A DNA stretch of 5,452 bases from Candidatus Saccharimonadota bacterium (lineage in GTDB: Bacteria; Patescibacteriota; Saccharimonadia; Saccharimonadales; Saccharimonadaceae). Below are positions 1-5,216 of this stretch, piece after piece. The first letter of the stretch is position 1; every line of letters starts with the position of its first letter. The stretch covers positions 1 through 5,452 of the forward strand of contig JAGQNH010000089.1 of NCBI GenBank assembly GCA_020428185.1. Direction: 5' to 3'. The notes beneath the pieces were generated by a model, which worked only from the letters and a program-made list of their open reading frames with translations, had not been told where the DNA came from and made no database searches. The position numbers and the translations under genes were made by a program.

Positions 1-165
1 GCTGTTATCAAGGCTGTTAAGGAAATCACTGGCCTTGGTCTTGGTGAAGCAAAGGCTATCGTTGATGGCGCTCCTGCAAACGTTGTTGAAAAGGTTAGCA
101 AAGACGACGCTGAAAACGCAAAGAAACTTCTCGAAGAAGCTGGTGCTTCTGTCGAACTCGTATAA
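1..165 (+). CDS. rplL: 50S ribosomal protein L7/L12, C-terminal part (5' truncated by the window)
   Basis: This is the last 54 codons of the L7/L12 stalk protein, which forms the flexible ribosomal stalk and recruits and stimulates translation GTPases such as EF-Tu and EF-G. The frame is open from base 1 and reads [20 protein letters not shown], then [22 protein letters not shown]. These are the hallmark blocks of the L12 C-terminal domain: the helix with the conserved GLGL-EAK motif that contacts factors, and the final helix KKLLEEAGA. It ends in a tandem in-frame TAATAA stop (163-168). The N-terminal dimerisation domain and hinge lie outside the window. Codon choice (GCT, GTT, AAG, CTT, GGT) differs from the genes downstream, as expected for a very highly expressed gene. 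A strong intrinsic terminator follows 35 bases after the stop, so this is the end of its transcript. Confidence 0.97.
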   Translation, partial: AVIKAVKEITGLGLGEAKAIVDGAPANVVEKVSKDDAENAKKLLEEAGASVELV

Positions 166-200
166 TAACGAGCAATACTATTCGATCCGATTATTACACA

Positions 201-232
201 AATACCGCCCCATCTCGGGGCGGTATTTTGGT
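201..232 (+). terminator. Rho-independent terminator of the rplL transcript
   Basis: A perfect 11-bp stem (201-211 with 217-227, AATACCGCCCC / GGGGCGGTATT) closes a 5-base loop and is followed by TTTTGGTT. It begins 35 bases after the rplL stop. It lies between two convergent genes, because the minus-strand gene ends at 237. Read on the minus strand the stem is followed only by a weak T-rich stretch (TTTGTGT when the stem's last bases are included), so it may also slow transcription from that side, but less convincingly. Confidence 0.93.
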
Positions 233-236
233 TAAA

Positions 237-902
237 TTATATATGCATTATCAGATCGATCATTAATACGATCAAACCGACAGTCATTAAGGCAAGATGA
301 TATCGACTATTTGTGTTTGCTCCGGCTTCTTTTAGGCCATATATTCCCCAGATTACGTCACCTATGGTAAGCAAAAGCACAAAATTGAGGTAAACCATTC
401 CGAAAGCATTTAATTCTTCTGCAGACGGACTGTGCTCATCCAGACCTGCACCTATTGCAACCATTGCAACAAAAAACAGCACCATCAAACCTGTAGTCGC
501 TAGCAGAGCGATCGCCACGTACTCTCTAAATCCACGAGATGCGTAATTATTATTTCCAGTCACAGTAGTGGATTGGGTATCTGAAACTACGGGTAAATCA
601 GGTGGTGCTTGTGGCCTATCGAAGGGCTTATTCTGATTTTTGGATGGAAATGTTATTAGCATAAGTAGAATAAATGGAGCCACCGGTGGAAATAACACTA
701 GTAGACACGCCCACCCAGACAGCCCTAGATCATGCAATCTCCCGACAACCAGACGTATAAAAATTAATATTGGCAGTATGAATACAATATGGAAAATGGT
801 ATCCAGTTGAGTAATCAAAAAGAAAAAATACAGCAACAATAGCGGCAACAACCACGCAATACCAATAATAAAGCTGGTACGGTTAATACGAGATGAAAAC
901 AC
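237..902 (-). CDS. DUF805-family multi-pass membrane protein with C-terminal extension
   Basis: This is an integral membrane protein of unknown biochemical function. Residues about 1-95 match the DUF805 (YhaH-like) pattern: an FSSRINR opening, hydrophobic segments around 11-31 and 37-53, the signature RLHDLGLSGW (55-64), a third segment (64-84), then a short polar tail with N and F in the usual place (KNQNKPFD). A Pro/Thr-rich linker (about 97-120) leads to three more hydrophobic segments (about 127-150, 167-190, 201-219) that a plain DUF805 protein of roughly 110-130 residues lacks. I chose GTG 902 (221 aa) because a perfect extended -10 box ends 6 bases upstream and DUF805 proteins typically begin close to this FSSRINR motif. 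The frame stays open to ATG 926 (229 aa), which is the alternative start, but that ATG lies upstream of the promoter and has no Shine-Dalgarno. It is convergent with rplL and divergent from the pilin gene. Function is unknown. Confidence 0.85.
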   Translation of the reverse strand: MFSSRINRTSFIIGIAWLLPLLLLYFFFLITQLDTIFHIVFILPILIFIRLVVGRLHDLGLSGWACLLVLFPPVAPFILLMLITFPSKNQNKPFDRPQAPPDLPVVSDTQSTTVTGNNNYASRGFREYVAIALLATTGLMVLFFVAMVAIGAGLDEHSPSAEELNAFGMVYLNFVLLLTIGDVIWGIYGLKEAGANTNSRYHLALMTVGLIVLMIDLIMHI

Positions 903-908
903 GAAGTG

Positions 909-917
909 ATTATAGCA
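909..917 (-). promoter_or_regulatory. Extended -10 promoter for the DUF805 gene, giving a leaderless transcript
   Basis: On the minus strand the sequence is TGC-TATAAT, a perfect extended -10 element, with TATAAT at 914-909. Six bases (CACTTC) separate it from GTG at 902, so the expected +1 is the G of the start codon. No -35 resembling TTGACA lies at the right distance, which is normal for extended -10 promoters. If used, it places the longer ATG 926 start outside the message. Confidence 0.68.
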
Positions 918-959
918 TATAGCCATAACGTTTATGCTAAACTTAAATCAACAATATAT

Positions 960-964
960 AAGGA
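960..964 (+). promoter_or_regulatory. Shine-Dalgarno site of the prepilin-like gene
   Basis: AAGGA lies 8 bases upstream of ATG 973, a good Shine-Dalgarno with normal spacing. It supports that start and sets this gene apart from the leaderless neighbours. A possible weak extended -10 (TGC-TAAACT, 935-943) lies just upstream but matches the consensus poorly, so I do not call it as a promoter. Confidence 0.7.
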
Positions 965-972
965 TATAAAAC

Positions 973-1692
973 ATGAAACGAAATCAGAGTGGGTTTAGTG
1001 TCATAGAAGTAGTCATGGCAATTGTTATTGTTGGACTACTTGGAGTAGTTGGGTGGATGTATTGGACAAATATTGGTAATGGGACTACCAATACCCATAC
1101 AGCCACAACGCAAGAAACAGAAACAAAAACAAAGACATCCGCACCAACGCCCACTCCATTACCCCTAAAAACATATAAGCTCAAGACGCAACCGCTCGCT
1201 TTTGATTATCCCGCCACCTGGAGTACACAAGCGACACTATACACCGGTAAGGGCAGCGTCAATTCTGAAAGTGTAGAGGTATCATCTCCTGATGGATTTA
1301 CATTACAACTTGGTACATTTGGCGATGGTCTTGGTGGAACCGGTCCCTGCGATAGAAGTATTTCTGATTTCAAGTACGAGGGAAGCGTTGACCCAACCCT
1401 AAAGAGCGATAACGGAATCGTGAGTTACATGCTAGATAAAAAGACTTTCATACTAAATATAGCTGGAAAAACTCTTGATGAGGCAAAAGAGGACTGTAGA
1501 GGCTATCAAGAAATCATAAGCCTAAGGCGTATCCTTACGGGTAGTGAAAACGGCGAGATGGGCGAAGAAACAGCAACTAATCTCGTCTTTGGTACGAATG
1601 TACTATTCCAAAGTGTAGTTTCGGCCACAAAACCAAATGACTCCATATACAAAGAGGCCGTCGCAATACTAAAAAGCTTACGAAAAATATAA
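973..1692 (+). CDS. Type IV prepilin-like (pseudopilin) protein with large extracellular domain
   Basis: This is a secreted, membrane-anchored protein with a class III (prepilin) signal. The leader MKRNQSG ends in Gly7 at the peptidase site and is followed by Phe8 and a hydrophobic helix (8-31). Glu12 is the fifth residue of the mature protein, the conserved position needed for pilin assembly. A prepilin peptidase would cleave after Gly7 and methylate Phe8. A Thr/Pro-rich linker (about 37-64) connects to a globular domain (about 65-239) with an FDYPATW motif and a final ILKSLRKI helix, loosely like PsbP-type domains; that resemblance is weak. Cys126 and Cys175 could form a disulfide outside the cell. 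ATG 973 is supported by AAGGA 8 bases upstream. No pilus assembly ATPase or platform gene is adjacent, so it would depend on a machinery encoded elsewhere. It could be a minor pilin, an adhesin-like subunit or a pseudopilin. The exact role is not known. Confidence 0.87.
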   Translation: MKRNQSGFSVIEVVMAIVIVGLLGVVGWMYWTNIGNGTTNTHTATTQETETKTKTSAPTPTPLPLKTYKLKTQPLAFDYPATWSTQATLYTGKGSVNSESVEVSSPDGFTLQLGTFGDGLGGTGPCDRSISDFKYEGSVDPTLKSDNGIVSYMLDKKTFILNIAGKTLDEAKEDCRGYQEIISLRRILTGSENGEMGEETATNLVFGTNVLFQSVVSATKPNDSIYKEAVAILKSLRKI

Positions 1693-1777
1693 ATCACTAA
1701 ATCGTCATTCGTGAAACCAATAGCCAGCCGTCGATTAGCAGCTCATCCCAAGAAACATATATAAACCTCTCAATATA

Positions 1778-1786
1778 GGCTATAAT
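1778..1786 (+). promoter_or_regulatory. -10 promoter for the Tim44-domain gene, giving a leaderless transcript
   Basis: GGC-TATAAT has a consensus -10 at 1781-1786 and the G of the extended element. It is followed by six bases (TACATA) and then GTG at 1793, so the predicted +1 is the start codon itself. There is no Shine-Dalgarno and no recognisable -35. The octamer GCTATAAT is identical to the one before the DUF805 gene and before the oxidoreductase gene. The rest of the gap after the pilin gene (1693-1777) shows no clear terminator. Confidence 0.68.
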
Positions 1787-1792
1787 TACATA

Positions 1793-3172
1793 GTGATTGA
1801 GATATTACCAACCATATTTACAAACTTTGCGCTAGGTGGTGGCGGAGGTAGTTCAAGCATTGGCAGCGGAAGCGCGGAGGATATTATTGCATTGATAGGA
1901 TACGTACCTAGCTACTACGCGGGCAAAATAGTAAAGCGGCTATTACCTCGCAAGGCAGAGCTTATCGTTAGCTCGCTAACCGCAGCTACGCTAAGTCTTC
2001 TACTACTATGGATATCCTATAAATTACGCGGAAGCTACACCTTCATGGCCCTTATTATCATTGGTATCTGGGCGGGTTGGGCTGCGGTATTCTATGATGC
2101 GTGGGATAAAATAAAAGCTAAATCAATTCACGCAAAACAAAAATTAAGCATCGCTGCGTCACATGACACCACATGGACGGAAGATTCATTGCGAAAACTC
2201 GCACAAGACACCTTTATTCGCTATCAAAACGACTGGACAAACTTCGATATCCAATCAATTCAGTCATACACAACAAAAAGGTATAGCGAACATGCAAGCG
2301 TACTGCTGCGGATACTCGTAGAGATGCGGCGAAAAAACGTCATCACAAATATCGATATTGTCGATAGCGAATTCGTAGAAATAAATGACGCCACCAACAA
2401 TAGAGAAGATAGCTTCAAAATTGCTATAAAAGCCAAGGCAAACGACAGTATTATTGATATCAGTACTGATACGGAAAAAGAACTATTCACAAACAATAAT
2501 GAGGTTATAGAGTGCTGGACGTTTGTACGAAGCGAGTCTACATGGCTATTGGATAGAATTGATCAGAGTACGGCAAGCGTGACCTTGCAAGACAAATCTA
2601 TAGAAGATTTTGCGCAATCAAGAAATATGCATTATTCAGTCGATATGGGTTGGCTTTTCTTTCCAGGCAAGGGTGTGTTTTTCTCAGGCGGCGCCTTTGG
2701 TGTAAGTGACATCAATAATCATACGGCAGGCATCTTTAACGGTCATCTTGTCCAACTATATACGTACAGCCACATGGCAGGCTTCCCGGCATACATAGTC
2801 GCGCAGATCAATCTACCTAAATCCTATGGTGGAATTTGCGTCAGGCAAAAGAAGTCATCATTTTGGACAGCAGGGGCACCACCTCAAAAACCCCCAAAAG
2901 ACTACAAGCAGTACACAATGGAGTGGGGAGACTTCAATAAGCGATACGAAGTACTCGCGACAGATCCAGATCGTCTTGCATTATTCGAGCTTTTGAACCC
3001 TGGCTTCATGGCATATCTTTACGACGCAAACCCAAAAATATGTATAGAAGTAACCGATAATATTGTGTACCTATATAAGAGTTGTGCACAACAAAAACAA
3101 GCAGTGCCCCTAGATGAATACGAAAAGATGTTCACGATACTTGAAAAAGCCTACAAAGAGCTAAAGCTCTAG
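1793..3172 (+). CDS. Membrane protein with Tim44-like domain and DUF3137-like C-terminal region
   Basis: This 459-residue protein has three parts. An N-terminal Gly/Ser-rich stretch (15-27) and two hydrophobic segments (about 57-78 and 83-102) form a membrane anchor. Residues about 128-262 resemble the Tim44-like domain: an amphipathic start with FIRYQNDW, the D-x-x-x-I-x-S/Y-T region at 152-160, a variable beta sheet, and the closing ECWTFVRSESTWLLDRIDQ (240-258), a very typical ending of this NTF2-like fold. Residues about 263-459 contain FNGHLVQLYTY (315-325) and FNKRYEV...FELLNPGFMAYLYD (381-411), which recalls DUF3137 proteins; this second match is less certain. Mitochondrial Tim44 tethers Hsp70 to the import channel and bacterial Tim44-like proteins are thought to sit at membranes, but the role here is unknown. 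GTG 1793 is chosen because a TATAAT box ends 6 bases before it. It converges on the peptidase gene, and a hairpin lies between the two. Confidence 0.82.
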   Translation: MIEILPTIFTNFALGGGGGSSSIGSGSAEDIIALIGYVPSYYAGKIVKRLLPRKAELIVSSLTAATLSLLLLWISYKLRGSYTFMALIIIGIWAGWAAVFYDAWDKIKAKSIHAKQKLSIAASHDTTWTEDSLRKLAQDTFIRYQNDWTNFDIQSIQSYTTKRYSEHASVLLRILVEMRRKNVITNIDIVDSEFVEINDATNNREDSFKIAIKAKANDSIIDISTDTEKELFTNNNEVIECWTFVRSESTWLLDRIDQSTASVTLQDKSIEDFAQSRNMHYSVDMGWLFFPGKGVFFSGGAFGVSDINNHTAGIFNGHLVQLYTYSHMAGFPAYIVAQINLPKSYGGICVRQKKSSFWTAGAPPQKPPKDYKQYTMEWGDFNKRYEVLATDPDRLALFELLNPGFMAYLYDANPKICIEVTDNIVYLYKSCAQQKQAVPLDEYEKMFTILEKAYKELKL

Positions 3173-3192
3173 ATTATTAAGGGTATAAACAT

Positions 3193-3234
3193 AAAAAACA
3201 GCCCTCGAGAATCAAGAATGATCCTCGAGGGCTG
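3193..3234 (-). terminator. Strong Rho-independent terminator of the metallopeptidase gene
   Basis: An 11-bp perfect GC-rich stem (3199-3209 with 3224-3234, CAGCCCTCGAG / CTCGAGGGCTG) continues through five further pairs, one a G-U, to a 4-base loop (3215-3218). On the minus strand it is followed directly by six Ts (3198-3193). The stem begins 23 bases after the peptidase stop. On the plus strand no T run follows, so it is not a canonical terminator for the Tim44-domain gene ending at 3172, although the hairpin could still define that mRNA's 3' end. Confidence 0.94.
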
Positions 3235-3256
3235 CACCGTACAACATACGTCAGGA

Positions 3257-3931
3257 TTACGGAATGGTCGGGGTGTAGCCATTGCAGCTAGCAAGCCCCC
3301 ACGCGTATCCGCTAAACATAGCGAAGGCACGTTCGTAGCGCGTGCCGTGCGTATCGCCCGGCTCGCCGTGCGACTCGATCATGATTGCGAGTTGCCAAAA
3401 TCCATTGACGTCCCCAAGACCGAGATTGATACCCTCCCGGGTCACAAACCACTTGAGCCATGCGCCACCGACACAGTCGGCGCCATTTTCATATGCCTTG
3501 CTACTAAACCGAATTGCTGGATTCATCACATGCTGCAGATGGTGCCCCCATTCGTGCGCCACAAGCACAGCAGCGGCAAGACGATTGGTGCCGTCATTGA
3601 AATATTCAGCTTGGCTATAGCCGATATACGCCACACTGTCGCGAGGACAGTAGTAATAGGCGTAGTAGGCAGTCGCCTGACCACAAGGACCATAGACCAC
3701 ATCTTGATCTGCGAGATTATGCCATTGCGTCTGCGATAAACCATTCTCAGCGGCAAATTGATTCACCGAATCTTCGGCAAGCAATACAATCTCCTCGCCA
3801 CTCAACTGCTCGTCTCCTACAATCGTGCCAGCCAATGCAGACTGCATACCCATATCGGCAGCCGCCGAAGTAGAGCCAACCAGCAAAAGAGATGCCCACG
3901 TGGCAACAATCAACATAGCGAAACGCTTCAT
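3257..3931 (-). CDS. Secreted neutral zinc metallopeptidase, YpfJ/PF04228-like
   Basis: This is a predicted exported zinc peptidase of 224 aa. An N-terminal signal peptide has a basic start (MKR), a hydrophobic core (5-19) and a likely cleavage near TSAAA (21-25). The zinc site is HEWGH (126-130), with His126 and His130 as ligands and Glu127 as catalytic base. Glu148 in YENGADC (147-153) matches the E-x-x-A-D motif expected to give the third ligand. Other family features are CG...YYYCPRD with Cys83 and Cys95, and HGT (195-197) followed by an AF-x-x-GY segment and Cys216, which could pair with Cys153. PF04228 proteins are usually near 280-300 aa because of a longer N-terminal linker, so this is a compact form. 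The substrate is unknown; cell-wall or host-surface proteins are possible. ATG 3931 has AAGGAG just upstream. The gene looks richer in GC than its neighbours (37 of 60 bases at 3301-3360 against 19 of 60 at 2401-2460). Confidence 0.92.
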   Translation of the reverse strand: MKRFAMLIVATWASLLLVGSTSAAADMGMQSALAGTIVGDEQLSGEEIVLLAEDSVNQFAAENGLSQTQWHNLADQDVVYGPCGQATAYYAYYYCPRDSVAYIGYSQAEYFNDGTNRLAAAVLVAHEWGHHLQHVMNPAIRFSSKAYENGADCVGGAWLKWFVTREGINLGLGDVNGFWQLAIMIESHGEPGDTHGTRYERAFAMFSGYAWGLASCNGYTPTIP

Positions 3932-3935
3932 TCTT

Positions 3936-3941
3936 CTCCTT
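3936..3941 (-). promoter_or_regulatory. Shine-Dalgarno site of the metallopeptidase gene
   Basis: AAGGAG on the minus strand ends 4 bases before ATG 3931. It is the strongest Shine-Dalgarno in the window and decides the start, placing the MKR signal peptide at the N-terminus. Confidence 0.86.
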
Positions 3942-3964
3942 AAGATGTCGAGGTGCGTATCCGA

Positions 3965-3980
3965 TATGCATCATTGCATA
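3965..3980. repeat. Inverted repeat in the 5' UTR of the metallopeptidase gene
   Basis: TATGCA (3965-3970) and TGCATA (3975-3980) form a perfect 6-bp inverted repeat around a 4-base spacer. It lies between the predicted transcription start (about 3989) and the Shine-Dalgarno (3941-3936) of the minus-strand gene. It could be an operator or a small hairpin in the leader. The arms are short and AT-rich, so chance is possible. Confidence 0.4.
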
Positions 3981-3995
3981 ATTGGAATTGAGTAT

Positions 3996-4024
3996 ATTAT
4001 AACACAAAGCATAAATATTTTCAA
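3996..4024 (-). promoter_or_regulatory. Full sigma70-type promoter of the metallopeptidase gene
   Basis: On the minus strand TTGAAA (4024-4019) is the -35 and TATAAT (4001-3996) the -10. They are separated by exactly 17 bases whose last three, TGT, make an extended -10. This is the best promoter in the window. The predicted start at about 3989 is an A, giving a 5' UTR of about 58 nt with a good Shine-Dalgarno. It is back to back with the promoter at 4052-4060. Confidence 0.86.
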
Positions 4025-4051
4025 TACCGGCATAAGCTTTTTTGCATCAAC

Positions 4052-4060
4052 TGCTATAAT
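4052..4060 (+). promoter_or_regulatory. Extended -10 promoter of the NAD(P)-binding protein gene, giving a leaderless transcript
   Basis: TGC-TATAAT, a perfect extended -10 with TATAAT at 4055-4060, is followed by seven bases (CGTAGCT) and then ATG 4068. The A of the start codon is a natural +1. There is no Shine-Dalgarno or clear -35. The nine bases are identical to the promoter of the DUF805 gene. Confidence 0.75.
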
Positions 4061-4067
4061 CGTAGCT

Positions 4068-4697
4068 ATGACATCACCTAAAACAATTGTTGTATTCGGA
4101 TCAGCCGGAAGAGTCGGAAGTCTCGTCACTACTTATTTACTTGAGCAAGGGTACAACGTCGTGGCTTTTGTACACCGACACCACAACCTACCAGATCATC
4201 CAAATATTACAATCATGCAAGGTGACATATATGCCAAAAAAGATGTCGACAAAGCACTTGCTAATGCAGATGCCGTCATAAGTACACTTAGCAGCTGGGG
4301 TACAGCACGCAAAGACGTACTTCATACAGCCATGCAGCATATTGTGCCTGCCATGAAAATACACGGCATTGATAGAATTATTTCACTGACAGGAGCCGAG
4401 GCACGAGCGACAAACGACAAACTAGGTATAATCCATAGATTTGCACATTTCGGCATCAGTATAATCGGCAAAAAAGTGCTCCAGGACGGCGAACTACATA
4501 TCGCAGAGCTCGAACGAAGTAACCTCAACTGGCTGGTCGTCCGCTCGCCAATCATGCGAAGCGGCGCGTCTCATTCGTACAAACTCGACAACCATCGACC
4601 ACACCCATGGGCACTCATCAATCGCGAATCAGTAGCACGCGCAATGGTCGATCAAATCACAAAAAGCAACGACAACGGCGCACTGTTCATACACTAA
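4068..4697 (+). CDS. NAD(P)-binding Rossmann oxidoreductase-like protein (NmrA/SDR-atypical, PF13460-like)
   Basis: This is a cytoplasmic protein of 209 aa with an N-terminal dinucleotide-binding fold. Strand TIVVF leads into GSAGRVG (11-17), the GxxGxxG loop of extended and atypical short-chain dehydrogenases. After beta-2, HRHH (36-39) gives basic residues that usually favour NADP(H). QGD (51-53) after beta-3, ADAVISTLSSWG (67-78) after beta-4, and RIISLTGAEA (103-112) follow family order. VVRSPIMRSG (157-166) and ESVARAMVDQI (187-197) match the C-terminal part of the NAD(P)H-binding group that includes biliverdin reductase B-like and NmrA-like proteins. The usual YxxxK pair of classical SDRs is not evident, as is normal for this group. 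The frame is open upstream to 3825, but that part is antisense to the peptidase gene and upstream of the promoter. ATG 4068 is fixed by the fold and by TATAAT 7 bases earlier. The substrate cannot be told. Confidence 0.9.
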   Translation: MTSPKTIVVFGSAGRVGSLVTTYLLEQGYNVVAFVHRHHNLPDHPNITIMQGDIYAKKDVDKALANADAVISTLSSWGTARKDVLHTAMQHIVPAMKIHGIDRIISLTGAEARATNDKLGIIHRFAHFGISIIGKKVLQDGELHIAELERSNLNWLVVRSPIMRSGASHSYKLDNHRPHPWALINRESVARAMVDQITKSNDNGALFIH

Positions 4698-4833
4698 ATA
4701 TATCGATCAACGCACTATTACATAGGGCCGGCGCCGTACGTACCTGGCGCTGGTGGATCTTGCTGTGGAGGGATATTTTGAGTCGGTGGATCGAGCGGAT
4801 GACTTTCGTCAGCAGAACCCAAGATAAAGGACC

Positions 4834-4839
4834 TATAAT
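4834..4839 (+). promoter_or_regulatory. Possible -10 box of the 105-aa hypothetical gene
   Basis: A consensus TATAAT lies in the gap before this gene, but only 3 bases before ATG 4843, too close for that ATG to be in the transcript if initiation is at the normal distance (about 4846). Initiation there would instead favour the in-frame ATG 4858 with a leader of about 12 nt. AAAGGA (4826-4831), 11 bases before ATG 4843, is an alternative weak Shine-Dalgarno for a transcript starting upstream. No -35 is seen. Confidence 0.4.
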
Positions 4840-4842
4840 CCG

Positions 4843-5160
4843 ATGTCGCATTATGCAATGACCAGATTTGACTCTGGATATACACGCACGCTATCCCTGT
4901 ACGCCCAAAATAATGACGGTGAATTTGAAAAAATCTGCACTGCAAATAATGTGCGATACTTTTTAGGAAACAAAATTATCATACAAGATAGGCAAATATA
5001 CATTTATGACACGGCTAGAAATATTGCAGCCCAGCCTCAAGCCGGCTGCAGCAAGCTCGAGCTAATCAATACGCTGTTCGGCTCAATGTACGAAGATCGC
5101 ATGATGTACGAAGAATACGAAAACACCATAGATCGCATCATACCCAATCAAGCGGACTAA
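4843..5160 (+). CDS. Hypothetical protein, 105 aa
   Basis: I do not recognise this protein. It is soluble-looking, with no signal peptide or membrane segment. Residues about 15-60 alternate in a beta-like way (RTLSLYAQ, NKIIIQDRQIYIYD), and the C-terminal third is acidic and Tyr/Met-rich (MYEDRMMYEEYENTIDRI). This composition looks like real protein coding in the AT-leaning style of its neighbours. The start is unsure: ATG 4843 gives 105 aa, ATG 4858 gives 100 aa, and the frame is closed by TAA at 4825. It follows the oxidoreductase by 145 bases, and the next gene begins 56 bases after its stop with its own promoter, so co-transcription with either is not required. Confidence 0.65.
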   Translation: MSHYAMTRFDSGYTRTLSLYAQNNDGEFEKICTANNVRYFLGNKIIIQDRQIYIYDTARNIAAQPQAGCSKLELINTLFGSMYEDRMMYEEYENTIDRIIPNQAD

Positions 5161-5203
5161 CCTCACATAGCATACAGGGGTGGCGCAATAGCCCGCATAG
5201 AGG

Positions 5204-5209
5204 TATACT
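5204..5209 (+). promoter_or_regulatory. -10 promoter of the right-edge gene, giving a leaderless transcript
   Basis: TATACT is followed by seven bases (ATCAGTT) and ATG 5217, the same geometry as at 4055-4068. No Shine-Dalgarno and no -35 are visible in the 56-base gap. The box has one mismatch to TATAAT and lacks the T of the extended element. Confidence 0.55.
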
Positions 5210-5216
5210 ATCAGTT

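Noticed and set aside
161..166. TATAAT at the rplL stop codon
   Set aside because: It arises from the GTA-TAA-TAA codons. No gene follows at the right distance, and a terminator lies just downstream.
1693..1777. Terminator after the prepilin-like gene
   Set aside because: Only weak 4-bp complementarity (TCAC/GTGA) is present, with no T tract.
3218..3739. A 173-codon open frame on the plus strand
   Set aside because: It lies antisense to the metallopeptidase, whose signal peptide, HEWGH motif, promoter, ribosome site and terminator are all clear. It also starts inside the terminator hairpin.
3825..4067. N-terminal extension of the oxidoreductase frame
   Set aside because: It overlaps the peptidase gene antisense and crosses both promoters. 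The Rossmann fold begins at ATG 4068.
4698..4842. Possible tRNA or terminator in the GC-rich gap (GGCGCC...GGCGCT hairpin)
   Set aside because: No cloverleaf or T-loop consensus could be formed, and the hairpin is short with no following T run.
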